A stretch of DNA of 64,000 bases from Chromatiaceae bacterium. GTDB lineage: Bacteria > Pseudomonadota > Gammaproteobacteria > Chromatiales > Chromatiaceae. Below the pieces are notes generated by a model, which was given only the letters and a program-made list of their open reading frames with translations, searched no databases and was not told the origin of the DNA. Every line of letters begins with the position of its first letter. Position 1 is the first letter of the stretch. The translations under genes and the position numbers were made by a program. Positions 35,009 to 44,701 of the stretch are shown in pieces. Location of the stretch: assembly GCA_024235395.1 (NCBI GenBank), contig JACKMK010000002.1, forward strand, positions 868,001 to 932,000, in the 5' to 3' direction.

Positions 35009-36286
35009 GCGCGCGCCGACGGCGGCCCGCGCCAGCAGGGCCGTGCCATAGGCCGCCTCTGTGTGCACGGCGCGCAGTACCGGCAGACCGAGCCGACGCG
35101 CGCGTATGCGCTGCCACGCCTCGTTGGCGGCACCCCCGCCGCTGGTGAATACGCGACGTGGCGTCGGCGCACCCAATGCGGTCAGGCGCGCGTACCCGGT
35201 AGCCTCCACGTCCGCAATGCCCTCCAGCATGGCCTGTAGAAACTCGGCAGGATCCTCGGGACGCGGGGTCAGTCGCGGTTCCAGATGTGGATCGTTTCGC
35301 GGAAACCGCTCTCCGGGGGTCGGCAAGGGGTAGTAGCCGAGGTTGAGCACGCGTTCCGTGTCGATCCGCGCACTCAGCTGCTTGATTTGCCGGTCGCTGA
35401 AGAACTGGCGCAATACGCGCCCTCCAGTATTGGAGGCACCGCCGATCAGCCAGCTGTCACCGAGTCGGTGGCTGTATACGCCGTAGTCGGCTGCGAAGAC
35501 CGGGCGTTCGGCGAATATCTTCAGTACCAGGGTGCTGCCGAGCGACGTCACGGCGTCGCCGGGTGCTTCGATGCCGGCCGCCAGCGCCGCCGCGTTGCTG
35601 TCGGTGGTGCCGGCCACCACGAGCACATCGGTCGGAAGGCCGAATGCCGCTGCAATGGCAGGCGCGATGGGGCCGACCGGAGAACCCACCGGCAGGACCT
35701 CGGGCAGCAGTTCGAGCGGTAGCGGTAACCGGGTCATCCACTCAGGCCAGTGGCGCTCCACCACGTCGTAACCCAGCTTGAGGACGTTGTTTTCGTCGCT
35801 GATACCGTGCCGAGCGGCCAGGCGCCCGCTGATCCAGTCCGCTTGATGGACCGCGTGCGCCGCGACATGCGGATGTTTTTCATGCAGGTAGAGCAGCTTG
35901 GCGAGGGCCGATCCGGGGCCGCGTGCGGCGCAGTCGGCCGGCGCATGCTGGGCGATGGTCTGCGCCTGCGGCACGGCGCGCCGATCGTCATACATCAGCC
36001 CTGGAGAGCAAGGGACGCCGTCGGCGTCACATAGCAACAGCGTCGACGATGTCCCGTCGACGCTCAGTGCCCGCACCCTGCCCGGTTTCTGGGTGAGCAG
36101 CTCGCGCAATACGCGCGCGACCGCGGCCCACCAGTCATCCGGCGATTGTTCGCTGGCGCCTGGACGAGGATGCCGCGACGGCGGCAGTACAGTGGCTGCC
36201 TGCGCCAGGGTCACACCCCGATCGTCGATCGCCACCCCCCGGCAGCCCGAGGTGCCGAGGTCGATGCCGATGAAGCAGTCAGCCAA
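34985..36286 (-). CDS. FGGY-family carbohydrate kinase
   Basis: A 433-residue ATP-dependent sugar kinase. I start it at a TTG (36286), giving MADCFIGIDLGTSGCRG with the N-terminal phosphate-binding DLGTS motif at residue 8; the open frame upstream to 36586 lies inside queF. Other family motifs are SVDGTSSTLLLCD, GTTDSNAAALAAG, TSLGSTLVLKI and GGGAANEAWQRIRA. It is short for xylulokinase (about 480-500 residues) and most resembles D-ribulokinase/xylulokinase-like proteins of phototrophic and sulfur bacteria; substrate unknown. It follows queF by eight bases on the same strand, an unexpected operon partner, and overlaps prsT tail to tail by 24 bases. Confidence 0.82.
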   Translation of the reverse strand: MADCFIGIDLGTSGCRGVAIDDRGVTLAQAATVLPPSRHPRPGASEQSPDDWWAAVARVLRELLTQKPGRVRALSVDGTSSTLLLCDADGVPCSPGLMYDDRRAVPQAQTIAQHAPADCAARGPGSALAKLLYLHEKHPHVAAHAVHQADWISGRLAARHGISDENNVLKLGYDVVERHWPEWMTRLPLPLELLPEVLPVGSPVGPIAPAIAAAFGLPTDVLVVAGTTDSNAAALAAGIEAPGDAVTSLGSTLVLKIFAERPVFAADYGVYSHRLGDSWLIGGASNTGGRVLRQFFSDRQIKQLSARIDTERVLNLGYYPLPTPGERFPRNDPHLEPRLTPRPEDPAEFLQAMLEGIADVEATGYARLTALGAPTPRRVFTSGGGAANEAWQRIRARRLGLPVLRAVHTEAAYGTALLARAAVGARSTSQSLQ

Positions 36287-36294
36287 GACCGGGC

Positions 36295-36684
36295 CTACGG
36301 CAGGTGCACCGGCGCCGGCGCCGCCCAGCCGTCGGCGCGGTACTCGGCGACCACGTTCGTATAGATCCCGCCGCGCACGTTGAACTCCGCGGTCAGACGC
36401 ATGAACCGGGGCTGCGTGGCGCCCGTCAGGTCGTCGAGGATGCGGTTGGTGACCGCTTCGTGGAATGCGCCTTCGTCGCGAAACGACCATACGTACAGCT
36501 TTAGCGACTTGAGCTCCACGCACAGGCTGTCCGGCACGTATTCGATGTGCAGCGTCGCGAAGTCCGGTTGGCCGGTCTTGGGACACAGGCAGGTGAATTC
36601 CGGGACCCGGATGCGGATGGTGTAATCACGCTCGGGGCGCGGGTTGGGGAAGGTTTCCAGGTCACGGCTGGGAAGGGTCGACAT
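36295..36684 (-). CDS. queF: NADPH-dependent 7-cyano-7-deazaguanine reductase QueF
   Basis: Reduces preQ0 to preQ1 in queuosine tRNA modification, in the cytoplasm. The 129-residue product is the short, single-domain (Bacillus-type) form, not the long E. coli type. The catalytic cysteine is Cys34 and the proton-donor aspartate Asp41 in CPKTGQPDF; the QueF signature ELKSLKLYVWSFRDEGAFHE follows. The ATG at 36684 is preceded by a perfect TATAAT -10 element (36725-36720). It heads a probable two-gene unit with the FGGY kinase. Confidence 0.95.
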   Translation of the reverse strand: MSTLPSRDLETFPNPRPERDYTIRIRVPEFTCLCPKTGQPDFATLHIEYVPDSLCVELKSLKLYVWSFRDEGAFHEAVTNRILDDLTGATQPRFMRLTAEFNVRGGIYTNVVAEYRADGWAAPAPVHLP

Positions 36685-36697
36685 CGTGGCTCCGAGA

Positions 36698-36725
36698 GGC
36701 GAATCGCAAATCGCCGAATATTATA
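36698..36725 (-). promoter_or_regulatory. queF promoter -10 element and leader inverted repeat
   Basis: Reading the minus strand, TATAAT lies at 36725-36720. No good -35 is seen at the usual distance. Just downstream, GGCGA (36715-36711 on the minus strand) and TCGCC (36702-36698) form a five-base stem with an eight-base loop, at the start of a leader of about 30 bases before the queF ATG. The leader does not resemble a preQ1 riboswitch. Confidence 0.4.
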
Positions 36726-36876
36726 CGTCAGCGCCGCCGCGTAAAGCCGACAGGGAACTTGAGGTTCGGTTGGAAAAGTCCGCCAAAACAATCTTTTGTG
36801 AGGCAGTGTTCAGGCTCGCGCGCGGGTATCCGGGCCGCTTGTGCGGGTGCTCGCGCATCCTGTATCTTTGCCCGCC

Positions 36877-39800
36877 ATGCGTCTGGAAAAGATCAAGCTG
36901 GCGGGCTTCAAATCCTTTGTCGACCCGACCACCGTGCATTTCCCCAGTAATCTCGTCGGCATCGTTGGACCCAATGGCTGCGGCAAGTCCAACGTCATCG
37001 ACGCGGTGCGCTGGGTCATGGGTGAGAGTTCGGCGAAGATGCTGCGCGGCGAATCGATGGCCGATGTCATCTTCAACGGTTCGAGCAGCCGCAAACCGGT
37101 CGGCACCGCGAGCATCGAATTGCTGTTCGACAACGCGGACGGCAGCGCGGGAGGCCAGTACGCTCAGTACAGTCAGATCTCGGTAAAGCGTCAGGTGTCG
37201 CGCGACGGCCAGTCGCTGTACTACCTGAACGGCGTACGTTGTCGCCGGCGTGACATCACCGACCTGTTTCTCGGCACCGGCCTGGGGCCGCGCAGCTATT
37301 CGATCATCGAACAGGGCATGATCTCGCGCATCATCGAGGCGCGCCCCGAGGACCTGCGTGTATACCTCGAGGAAGCGGCGGGGATATCCAAATACAAGGA
37401 GCGACGGCGCGAGACCGAAACGCGCATCTCCCACACCCGTGAAAACCTTGAGCGACTCGACGATCTGCGCGAAGAGGTGCAGAAACAGCTGCGGCACCTC
37501 GAACGGCAGTCGGCGACCGCACAGAAATACAAGTCGCTGCGCGACGAAGAGCGGCGTGTGCGCGCCGAGTTGCTGGTATTGCGTCTGGACCAGATGTCGG
37601 CCGAGGTCGAGCAGCGCGACCGGATGATCGCGGAGCAGGAAAACCGCCTCCAGGCGGCGATCGCCGAGCAACGCAATCTCGAAGCACAGATCGAACAGCA
37701 GCGCGCGGCACATGCCGAGGCGAACGACGCTTTCAACGATATCCAGGGGCGCTTCTACGCGGCTGGCGCGGAGATCGCCCGTCTCGAAGACGCGATCCAG
37801 TACGCCCGGGACGCACGCCGGCAGCAGGAGGCAGACCTCTCCCAGGCACGCCAGGCGCTGGCCCAGGCGCAGTCTTTGAGCGAACAGGACAACAGCCGAC
37901 TGGCGCAACTCGCCGACGAACTCGAACGCGACCGGCCGATGCTCGAAGAAGCCCGTGCCGAGGCCGACACCTCGGCGGAGCAGCTGCAGCGGGCCGAAGA
38001 GTCGATGCAGGCCTGGCAGGCCGAATGGGATCGATTCAACCAGAGCGCCAACGAACCGGCACAGCAGGCGCAGGTGGAGCGTACGCGGATCAATCACCTC
38101 GAGCAGCAGGAGGTGCAGCTCAAACGCCGGCTGACCCGAAACGAGGAGGAACGTCAAAACCTCTCGGATATTGCATTGCAGGCCGAGATCAAAGAACTGC
38201 AGCACCGCGAAGCGGAGGGCGAGGCCGGGCTGCGTGCGGTGCGTGAACGTGTCGAAGACCGGGTGCAGGCGATCGCCAGGTTGCGCGAAAGCAACCAGCA
38301 GGTCCAGGAGGATCTCGCCGACGCGCGCAGCGAACTGGAGACGCTCAAGGGGCGGCTGGCATCGCTGCAGGCACTGCAGCAGGCCGCGCGCGGCGAAGGC
38401 GACGAGGTCATCGCGCGTTGGCTGGATGTCCAGCGCCTCGGCCAGGCGCGGCGCCTGCTCGAAACGATGCAGGTGACGGATCAATGGCAGGCGGCGGTAG
38501 AAGTGGTACTCGCCGGGCAACTGCAGGCGGTGATGGTCGACGAGCTGGATGGGCACGGCGCCCAGCTGAACACGCTCGAGCAGGGCGTGCTGACACTGTT
38601 CGAATCGAACGGCTATCCAGTGGCTGCGCGCCCAGGGACCCTGGCGGAGCAGGTGCAGGGTCCGGCGCAGTTGACCCATCTGTTGAATGGAATCCACACC
38701 GCGCCCGATCTGGCGGAGGCGCTGCGGCGTTGCCGCGACCTTGCACCGGGAGAGTCGCTGGTGACCCCGGACGGCCTGCAGGTGGGTCGCGGTTGGATCA
38801 GCCTGCGGCGCGGAAACGACGCGAACGCGGGCGTATTGGGCCGCGAACGCGAGATCCGTGATCTCGTGCAGCACCAGGCGGAACTGGAGCCGCGCGTCCA
38901 GCAGCTGGCCGAACAGCTCGCGACCGACCGCCAGACATTGCTCGAGGCCGAGCAGGCGCGTGAGTCGCAGCAACGTGAAATGGAAGCGGCACAGCGTGTG
39001 CTTTCCGAGGTCAGGGCGCTGCTCAGTGGCAAACAGGCACGCGCCGAACAGATCCGGCATCGCATCACCGGGCTGGAAGACGACGCCCAGGAGATACGCG
39101 AGCACATCGAGCAGGGCCTGGCGGAGATGGAGGAGGCGCGTAGCCGGCTGCATCAGGCCTTGGCGTCCATCGAAGATCTGAGCCGGCAGCGCGAGCAGCT
39201 TGTCGGACAGCGCGATGCCCTGCGCGATGCGCTGGACCAGGCGCGCACCGCGGCGAGCGAGGCGCGCAACCGCATGCATGAGATCGCACTGCGTGTCGAA
39301 TCGATGCGTACCTCGGAGGATTCGTTGCGTTCCGGCATCGACCGGGTGCAGCAGCAGTTGGTGCAATTTGGTCAGCGCTGTTCGGAACTCGAGTCAACGC
39401 TCGAATCCGGCAGGGCGCCGATCGGAGAGCAGCAGGCGCGTCTCGAGGAGCAATTGCGACTCCGCGCCGAGATCGAGGCGCAGCTCACCCAGGCGCGCAA
39501 ACGCCTCGAGGATATCGATCACCAGTTGCGCGAGCATGATCGCGCGCGGCACCAGGTGGAGCAGCGTGTGCAGGATGAACGCAGCCGCCTGGACCAGACG
39601 CGGATGTCGCGCCAGGAGATCCAGGTGCGCGGCAGCACACTCGAGGAGCAGCTCGCCGAGACCGGGTTCGAACACGGTGTGTTGCAGGACGAGATGCCAG
39701 CCGAGGCGGAAGTCGCTGCCTGGCAGAAGCGCTCCGAGGACCTGGCGACGCGCATCCAACGCCTGGGCCCGATCAATCTCGCGGCGATCGATGAGTTCAA

Positions 39801-40377
39801 GGAGCAAAGCGAGCGCATGGCCTACCTGGATAGCCAGCACGAAGACGTCAGCAGTTCGCTGGCGACCCTCGAGGAGGCGATCCGCAAGATCGACCGCGAG
39901 ACGCGGTCACGTTTCAAAGAGACCTTCGATCTGGTCGATGCGGGGTTCAAGGAGCTGTTCCCGAAACTGTTCGGCGGTGGCCAGGCTTACCTGGAGATGA
40001 CCGGCGAGGACCTGCTGGACACCGGCATTACGGTCATGGCGCGCCCACCGGGCAAGCGCAACAGCAGCATTCATCTTCTGTCTGGTGGCGAGAAGGCGCT
40101 CACCGCGGTCGCGCTGGTGTTTGCGATCTTCCGCCTCAATCCGGCACCATTCTGTATGCTGGACGAGGTCGATGCACCGCTCGACGATGCCAATGTCGGA
40201 CGCTATTCGGCGCTGGTCAAAGAGATGTCCGAGCATGTGCAGTTCATTTTCATCACGCATAACAAGGTGACGATGGAGATCGCCAATCAGCTGACCGGCG
40301 TGACCATGCATGAACCGGGCGTCTCGCGCCTGGTTTCTGTGGATGTCGAAGAGGCGGCGGCACTGGCGGCGGTGTAA
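36877..40377 (+). CDS. smc: Chromosome segregation protein SMC
   Basis: Structural-maintenance-of-chromosomes ATPase that compacts and helps separate DNA. The start is ATG 36877 (MRLEKIKLAGFKSF, 1166 residues). The head P-loop GPNGCGKS is at residues 31-38, coiled coils run about 170-500 and 670-1010, the hinge lies about 505-660, and the C-terminal head carries the ABC signature LLSGGEKALTAVA and Walker B FCMLDEVDAPLDD. Many gammaproteobacteria use MukB instead; presence of full-length SMC followed by zipA and ligA is typical of Pseudomonas-, Chromatiales- and Xanthomonas-like lineages. No ScpA/ScpB genes are in the window. Confidence 0.96.
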   Translation: MRLEKIKLAGFKSFVDPTTVHFPSNLVGIVGPNGCGKSNVIDAVRWVMGESSAKMLRGESMADVIFNGSSSRKPVGTASIELLFDNADGSAGGQYAQYSQISVKRQVSRDGQSLYYLNGVRCRRRDITDLFLGTGLGPRSYSIIEQGMISRIIEARPEDLRVYLEEAAGISKYKERRRETETRISHTRENLERLDDLREEVQKQLRHLERQSATAQKYKSLRDEERRVRAELLVLRLDQMSAEVEQRDRMIAEQENRLQAAIAEQRNLEAQIEQQRAAHAEANDAFNDIQGRFYAAGAEIARLEDAIQYARDARRQQEADLSQARQALAQAQSLSEQDNSRLAQLADELERDRPMLEEARAEADTSAEQLQRAEESMQAWQAEWDRFNQSANEPAQQAQVERTRINHLEQQEVQLKRRLTRNEEERQNLSDIALQAEIKELQHREAEGEAGLRAVRERVEDRVQAIARLRESNQQVQEDLADARSELETLKGRLASLQALQQAARGEGDEVIARWLDVQRLGQARRLLETMQVTDQWQAAVEVVLAGQLQAVMVDELDGHGAQLNTLEQGVLTLFESNGYPVAARPGTLAEQVQGPAQLTHLLNGIHTAPDLAEALRRCRDLAPGESLVTPDGLQVGRGWISLRRGNDANAGVLGREREIRDLVQHQAELEPRVQQLAEQLATDRQTLLEAEQARESQQREMEAAQRVLSEVRALLSGKQARAEQIRHRITGLEDDAQEIREHIEQGLAEMEEARSRLHQALASIEDLSRQREQLVGQRDALRDALDQARTAASEARNRMHEIALRVESMRTSEDSLRSGIDRVQQQLVQFGQRCSELESTLESGRAPIGEQQARLEEQLRLRAEIEAQLTQARKRLEDIDHQLREHDRARHQVEQRVQDERSRLDQTRMSRQEIQVRGSTLEEQLAETGFEHGVLQDEMPAEAEVAAWQKRSEDLATRIQRLGPINLAAIDEFKEQSERMAYLDSQHEDVSSSLATLEEAIRKIDRETRSRFKETFDLVDAGFKELFPKLFGGGQAYLEMTGEDLLDTGITVMARPPGKRNSSIHLLSGGEKALTAVALVFAIFRLNPAPFCMLDEVDAPLDDANVGRYSALVKEMSEHVQFIFITHNKVTMEIANQLTGVTMHEPGVSRLVSVDVEEAAALAAV

Positions 40378-40434
40378 GACTGGGGCGCGCGACGCGCTGG
40401 CAAAAAATAGAGGTCGACTCGGCGGCATGCGGCG

Positions 40435-41292
40435 ATGGATCCGGATCTGGTCAGATTGATATTGGTGGTGCTCGGTGTCCTGTTGGTCGCCGGCATCTAT
40501 CTGTGGGACCGCTACAAGCGGGCGCTGCCGCATCGGCGTCGGGTGCGACGCCGGGTGGTGGATCATTCGATGGACAGCGTCTCGCTGGACGACGCCGCGG
40601 AGGGCAATTCCGATCCGGGTATGTACGACGGATCGGAGAGGGTTCCCGAGATGCGGATCGAGGACGACGATCGTGACCGCCCGTCGGTCGTCGGCCGCGC
40701 AGTGCGGCGCAGCGCCTCGGCGTTGGACCCGGAACCCGCGGAGATTGGAGAATGGACGGCGGCGGCCGGCGACGGTGACCGCCAGTTCTCGATGGACCTG
40801 CAATTCGACGCGCATGGCGACGCCGACTACCTCAGCACCGACCCGGCATTGCGCGACGAGGTCGAGCGCAAACTGGTCATCATCAACCTGGTGGCCAAAT
40901 CCGGGGACTTTGCGGGCCCGGACATCGAACGCGCCTGCGCCGACAACCGCCTGGGGCTTGGCGACATGTCGATCTACCACCGCCGCGAGGGCGGGGGTGG
41001 CCGGGTCATCTTCAGCATCGCGAGCATGGTCGAACCGGGAACCTTCCCGGTGGATGGCATGGACGATTTCCAGACGCCCGGACTGACGATGTTCACCCAG
41101 TTGCCGGGCGTCCGTGACGGCGTCGAGATCTACGACGAGATGCTGGTGACTGCGAACCGTCTGGCCGTCGCATTGCAAGGCGAACTGCAGGACGAGCGAC
41201 ACAACAAGCTGACCCGGCAGATGGAGAAGCACACCCGCGAGTCGATCATCGAGCATCGTCACCGCGTCAAGCTGGCGCGGAGCCGGCATTGA
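40435..41292 (+). CDS. zipA: Cell division protein ZipA
   Basis: Inner-membrane anchor that tethers FtsZ to the division site. The 285-residue product begins with a short periplasmic end and one transmembrane helix (LVRLILVVLGVLLVAGIYLW, residues 5-24), then a basic and acidic variable linker (about 25-145), and ends in the conserved FtsZ-binding ZipA_C domain (about 150-280; LVIINLVAKSGDFAGPDIER and MFTQLPGVRDGVEIYDEML). It lies 57 bases after smc, and its stop codon overlaps the TTG start of ligA (TTGA). Confidence 0.93.
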   Translation: MDPDLVRLILVVLGVLLVAGIYLWDRYKRALPHRRRVRRRVVDHSMDSVSLDDAAEGNSDPGMYDGSERVPEMRIEDDDRDRPSVVGRAVRRSASALDPEPAEIGEWTAAAGDGDRQFSMDLQFDAHGDADYLSTDPALRDEVERKLVIINLVAKSGDFAGPDIERACADNRLGLGDMSIYHRREGGGGRVIFSIASMVEPGTFPVDGMDDFQTPGLTMFTQLPGVRDGVEIYDEMLVTANRLAVALQGELQDERHNKLTRQMEKHTRESIIEHRHRVKLARSRH

Positions 41293-43319
41293 AAGGCAAC
41301 GCCAGGCTGCGCGCTGAAGCGCAGCGCCTGCGTGAACTCATCGAACATCACAACTACCAGTATTACGTGCTCGACCAGCCCGAGGTGCCGGACAGCGAGT
41401 ACGACCGGTTGTTTCGCGCGCTGCAGCAACTGGAGGCGGAGCATCCGGACCTGATCACCCCCGATTCGCCAACGCAGCGGGTGGGTGGGGTGCCGCTCGC
41501 GGCTTTCGAGGAGGTCGAGCACCGCATACCGATGCTGTCGCTGGAAAACGCCTTGACGGCCGAAGCGATGGCCGAATTCGATCGACGTGTACGCGATCGC
41601 CTGAAGCGCGAGGACGACGTGGACTACGTGGCCGAGCCCAAGCTGGACGGCCTCGCAATCAGCGTGCGCTACGAATCGGGCCACCTGGTCCAGGCGGCGA
41701 CCCGGGGCGACGGTTCGCGTGGTGAGAACGTGACGCAGAACGTGCGTACGATCGACGCGGTGCCGCTGCGCCTGCGCGGCAGGGACTGGCCGGCTGTGCT
41801 CGAGGTGCGCGGCGAGATCTTCATGCCGAAGAAGGGATTCGTCGAGCTCAACGACCGACAGAGGGCACTCGGTGAGAAGACCTTCGCGAATCCGCGCAAT
41901 GCCGCGGCTGGCAGCCTGCGCCAACTCGATTCGAAGGTCACCGCAAGTCGCCCCTTGACGATGTTCTGCTACGGGACCGGCGAGGTCGAAGGGCATCCGA
42001 TGAGTGCGACGCACAGCGGCAACATGGCGCTGCTGCGCGAATGGGGGCTGCCGGTGTCACCGGAATTGCGGCTTGTGACCGGGGTGCAGGGCTGTGCGGC
42101 GTACTACGAAGAGATTGGCAGGCGGCGCGCCTCGCTCCCCTACGAAATCGATGGTGTCGTGTTCAAGGTCGACAGCATCACCGATCAGCAGGCGCTGGGT
42201 TTTGTCTCGCGCGCGCCGCGCTGGGCCGTTGCACAAAAGTACCCGGCACAGGAAGAACTCACCGAGGTCGAGGCCGTCGAATTCCAGGTCGGCCGCACCG
42301 GGGCGGTGACGCCGGTCGCGCGTCTGAAGCCGGTGTTCGTCGGCGGCGTCACCGTCAGCAACGCGACCTTGCACAACATGGATGAGGTCGAACGCAAGGA
42401 TGTGCGTGTGGGTGACACCGTATACGTTCGGCGCGCTGGCGATGTGATCCCGGAGGTCGTCCGTGTGCTCCCGGAACGGCGCCCCAAGGGGACGAAGCGG
42501 GTGCGGCTTCCGAAGCACTGTCCGGTGTGCGGCTCCGATATCGAGCGGATCGAGGGTGAAGCCGTCGCGCGCTGTTCCGGCGGTCTGTTCTGCGCGGCTC
42601 AGCGCAAGGAATCGATAAAGCACTTCGCCTCCCGGCGTGCATTGGATATCGAGGGTCTCGGTGACAAATTGATCGAGCAGTTGGTCGACAACGGCCTGGT
42701 CGACGATCCGTCCGACTTGTTCGGGCTGGCGGCCGAAACACTGGCCGGGCTCGAACGCATGGGCGACAAATCCGCGCAGAACCTGGTGGCCGCCCTGGCC
42801 AAGTCGCGCGATACCACGCTCGCGCGATTCCTGTACGCGCTGGGAATCCGCGAGGTGGGTGAGGCCACGGCTTTGGCGCTTGCCAGCCATTTCGGTTCCC
42901 TGGACGGGATCCGGTCGGCCGACGAAGAGGCGTTGCAGCAGACGCCAGACGTGGGTCCGGTCGTTGCCCGGCACGTCCATACCTTCTTCCGTCAACCGCA
43001 CAACCTTGAGGTGATCGCACGGTTGAGGGCAGCCGGCGTGCACTGGCCGGAGGCCGAGCCGGGTACCGCCGCAGCGGCGGCGCAGCCGCTGTCGGGTAAG
43101 ACCTTCGTGTTGACCGGCACGCTGTCCGAGCCGCGCGATGTCGTCAAACAGCGACTGCAGGCGCTCGGCGCGAAGGTGGCCGGCAGCGTTTCGAAGAAAA
43201 CCGATTTTGTCGTTGCGGGTGAGGATGCCGGGTCCAAGCTCGCCAAGGCACGTGAACTCGGCATCGAGGTGCTCGACGAGCCGGGGCTGCAGGCGATGCT
43301 CGGCGAACACAACGTCTGA
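41289..43319 (+). CDS. ligA: NAD-dependent DNA ligase LigA
   Basis: Seals nicks in replication and repair using NAD+. The 676-residue product has all family domains: Ia and nucleotidyltransferase domains with the adenylated Lys118 in EPKLDG, OB fold, a C4 zinc finger (CPVCGSD ... CSGGLFCAAQ), helix-hairpin-helix repeats (about 470-570) and a C-terminal BRCT domain (about 600-670; GKTFVLTGTLSEPRDVVKQR). The TTG start overlaps the zipA stop; no in-frame ATG or GTG lies near and the N-terminal helix is complete with this start. Confidence 0.96.
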   Translation: MKGNARLRAEAQRLRELIEHHNYQYYVLDQPEVPDSEYDRLFRALQQLEAEHPDLITPDSPTQRVGGVPLAAFEEVEHRIPMLSLENALTAEAMAEFDRRVRDRLKREDDVDYVAEPKLDGLAISVRYESGHLVQAATRGDGSRGENVTQNVRTIDAVPLRLRGRDWPAVLEVRGEIFMPKKGFVELNDRQRALGEKTFANPRNAAAGSLRQLDSKVTASRPLTMFCYGTGEVEGHPMSATHSGNMALLREWGLPVSPELRLVTGVQGCAAYYEEIGRRRASLPYEIDGVVFKVDSITDQQALGFVSRAPRWAVAQKYPAQEELTEVEAVEFQVGRTGAVTPVARLKPVFVGGVTVSNATLHNMDEVERKDVRVGDTVYVRRAGDVIPEVVRVLPERRPKGTKRVRLPKHCPVCGSDIERIEGEAVARCSGGLFCAAQRKESIKHFASRRALDIEGLGDKLIEQLVDNGLVDDPSDLFGLAAETLAGLERMGDKSAQNLVAALAKSRDTTLARFLYALGIREVGEATALALASHFGSLDGIRSADEEALQQTPDVGPVVARHVHTFFRQPHNLEVIARLRAAGVHWPEAEPGTAAAAAQPLSGKTFVLTGTLSEPRDVVKQRLQALGAKVAGSVSKKTDFVVAGEDAGSKLAKARELGIEVLDEPGLQAMLGEHNV

Positions 43320-43554
43320 TCGCTGTGACGCATCGGTCGAATCGGAGGTCTTGTCCGGTTTTGTCGGACGCTTAAATGCCCTGTAGCGCAAGGGTGCATG
43401 CAAACCGGGCGCACCGCCTTCGCCTTGACGGTCGCTGCGCGCGGGGTGACACTCAGGCGACCGTGCTGATCGTGCGATGCACGTCCTGGCGCTTGGCACG
43501 CGGCAAAAACGAACCCAGAAGAATCTGTGGCACACTCGGAGGAGCACAATCATC

Positions 43555-44571
43555 ATGAAATCCACATTCGCCATCGGAATCGGTGCGGTACTCGCCTTTG
43601 CCGGTACCGCTTATGCCGGTGCCACCCTCGATGCCGTCAAGGGCAAGGGATTCATTCAATGCGGCGTGAGCACCGGCCTACCTGGGTTCTCGGCAGCCGA
43701 CGACAAGGGGAAATTCACCGGCATCGACGTCGACATGTGCCGTGCCGTGGCCGCCGCGATCTTTGGTGATGCCGGCAAGGTGAAGTACAGCCCGCTTACC
43801 GCAAAGGAGCGCTTCACCGCGCTGCAGTCGGGCGAGATCGATATGCTGCCGCGCAACACCACCTGGACCTACACCCGTGATACCTCGCTGGGATTGAACT
43901 TCACTGGCGTCAACTACTACGACGGACAGGGCTTCCTGGTCAGCAAGAACCTTGGGGTGAAGAGTGCGCTGGAGATGGATGGGGCCTCGTTCTGCATCCA
44001 GGCGGGGACGACTACCGAGCTCAACCTCGCGGACTATTTCCGCAGCAACAAAATGAGCTACACGCCGATCACATTCGATACCTCCGACCAGACCATCAAG
44101 GCATTCGAGGCAGGACGCTGCGATGCGCTGACCTCCGACCAGTCCCAGCTGTACGCGCTGCGCATCAAGCTGCAGAAGCCCGACAGCGCGATGGTGCTGC
44201 CTGAGGTGATTTCCAAGGAGCCGCTCGGTCCAGTTGTGCGCCAGGGTGACGACGAGTGGTTCAACATCGTCAAATGGTCGCTGTACGCCATGATCAACGC
44301 CGAGGAACTGGGTGTCACTTCGGCCAACGTCGACGAAATGAAGGCGAATTCCACCGATCCCAACGTGCGGCGACTGCTCGGGGTTGAAGGCGTCAAAGGC
44401 GAGTGGATGGGCCTGCCCGACGAATGGGGTTACAACATCATCAAGCTGGTCGGCAACTACGGCGAGGCGTTCGACCGCAATGTCGGCAAGGGTAGCCCGC
44501 TTGGCATATCGCGGGGCCTGAACGCGCTGTGGAGCAAGGGCGGCATCCAGTACGCACCGCCGATTCGCTGA
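43555..44571 (+). CDS. aapJ: Polar amino-acid ABC transporter substrate-binding protein (AapJ-like)
   Basis: Periplasmic binding protein for general L-amino-acid uptake. The start is ATG 43555, with GGAGGAG ten bases upstream (338 residues). A cleavable signal peptide ends near residue 21 (AGTAYA then GATLD). The type 3 solute-binding fold follows, with GFIQCGVSTGLPGFS, DVDMCRAVAAAIFGD, ALQSGEIDMLPRNTTWTYTR and the late VKWSLYAMINAEELGV, as in AapJ of Rhizobium and BztA of Rhodobacter. It is first in aapJQMP. The 235-base gap before it, after ligA, contains one small hairpin (GTCCG ... CGGAC) and nothing else I can name. Confidence 0.93.
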   Translation: MKSTFAIGIGAVLAFAGTAYAGATLDAVKGKGFIQCGVSTGLPGFSAADDKGKFTGIDVDMCRAVAAAIFGDAGKVKYSPLTAKERFTALQSGEIDMLPRNTTWTYTRDTSLGLNFTGVNYYDGQGFLVSKNLGVKSALEMDGASFCIQAGTTTELNLADYFRSNKMSYTPITFDTSDQTIKAFEAGRCDALTSDQSQLYALRIKLQKPDSAMVLPEVISKEPLGPVVRQGDDEWFNIVKWSLYAMINAEELGVTSANVDEMKANSTDPNVRRLLGVEGVKGEWMGLPDEWGYNIIKLVGNYGEAFDRNVGKGSPLGISRGLNALWSKGGIQYAPPIR

Positions 44572-44701
44572 TTGTCGGCCGTTTCGGAAGCGGCACACAG
44601 GCGACGAGTGCCTGTGTGCCCCAGATCGCACATGAACCCTGAATCATCTGCGTGCACGGCCCGGTATGGGTCCGCCGAGGTGCACAAAGCGCGGAGCTTC
44701 C

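Noticed and set aside
36685..36725. preQ1 riboswitch in front of queF
   Set aside because: The leader is only about 30 bases and lacks the class I loop and A-rich tail; the short inverted repeat alone is not enough.
40378..40434. Rho-independent terminator after smc (GCGCG-CGA-CGCGC)
   Set aside because: The stem is followed by A residues rather than T on the plus strand, and zipA follows in the same direction after 57 bases.
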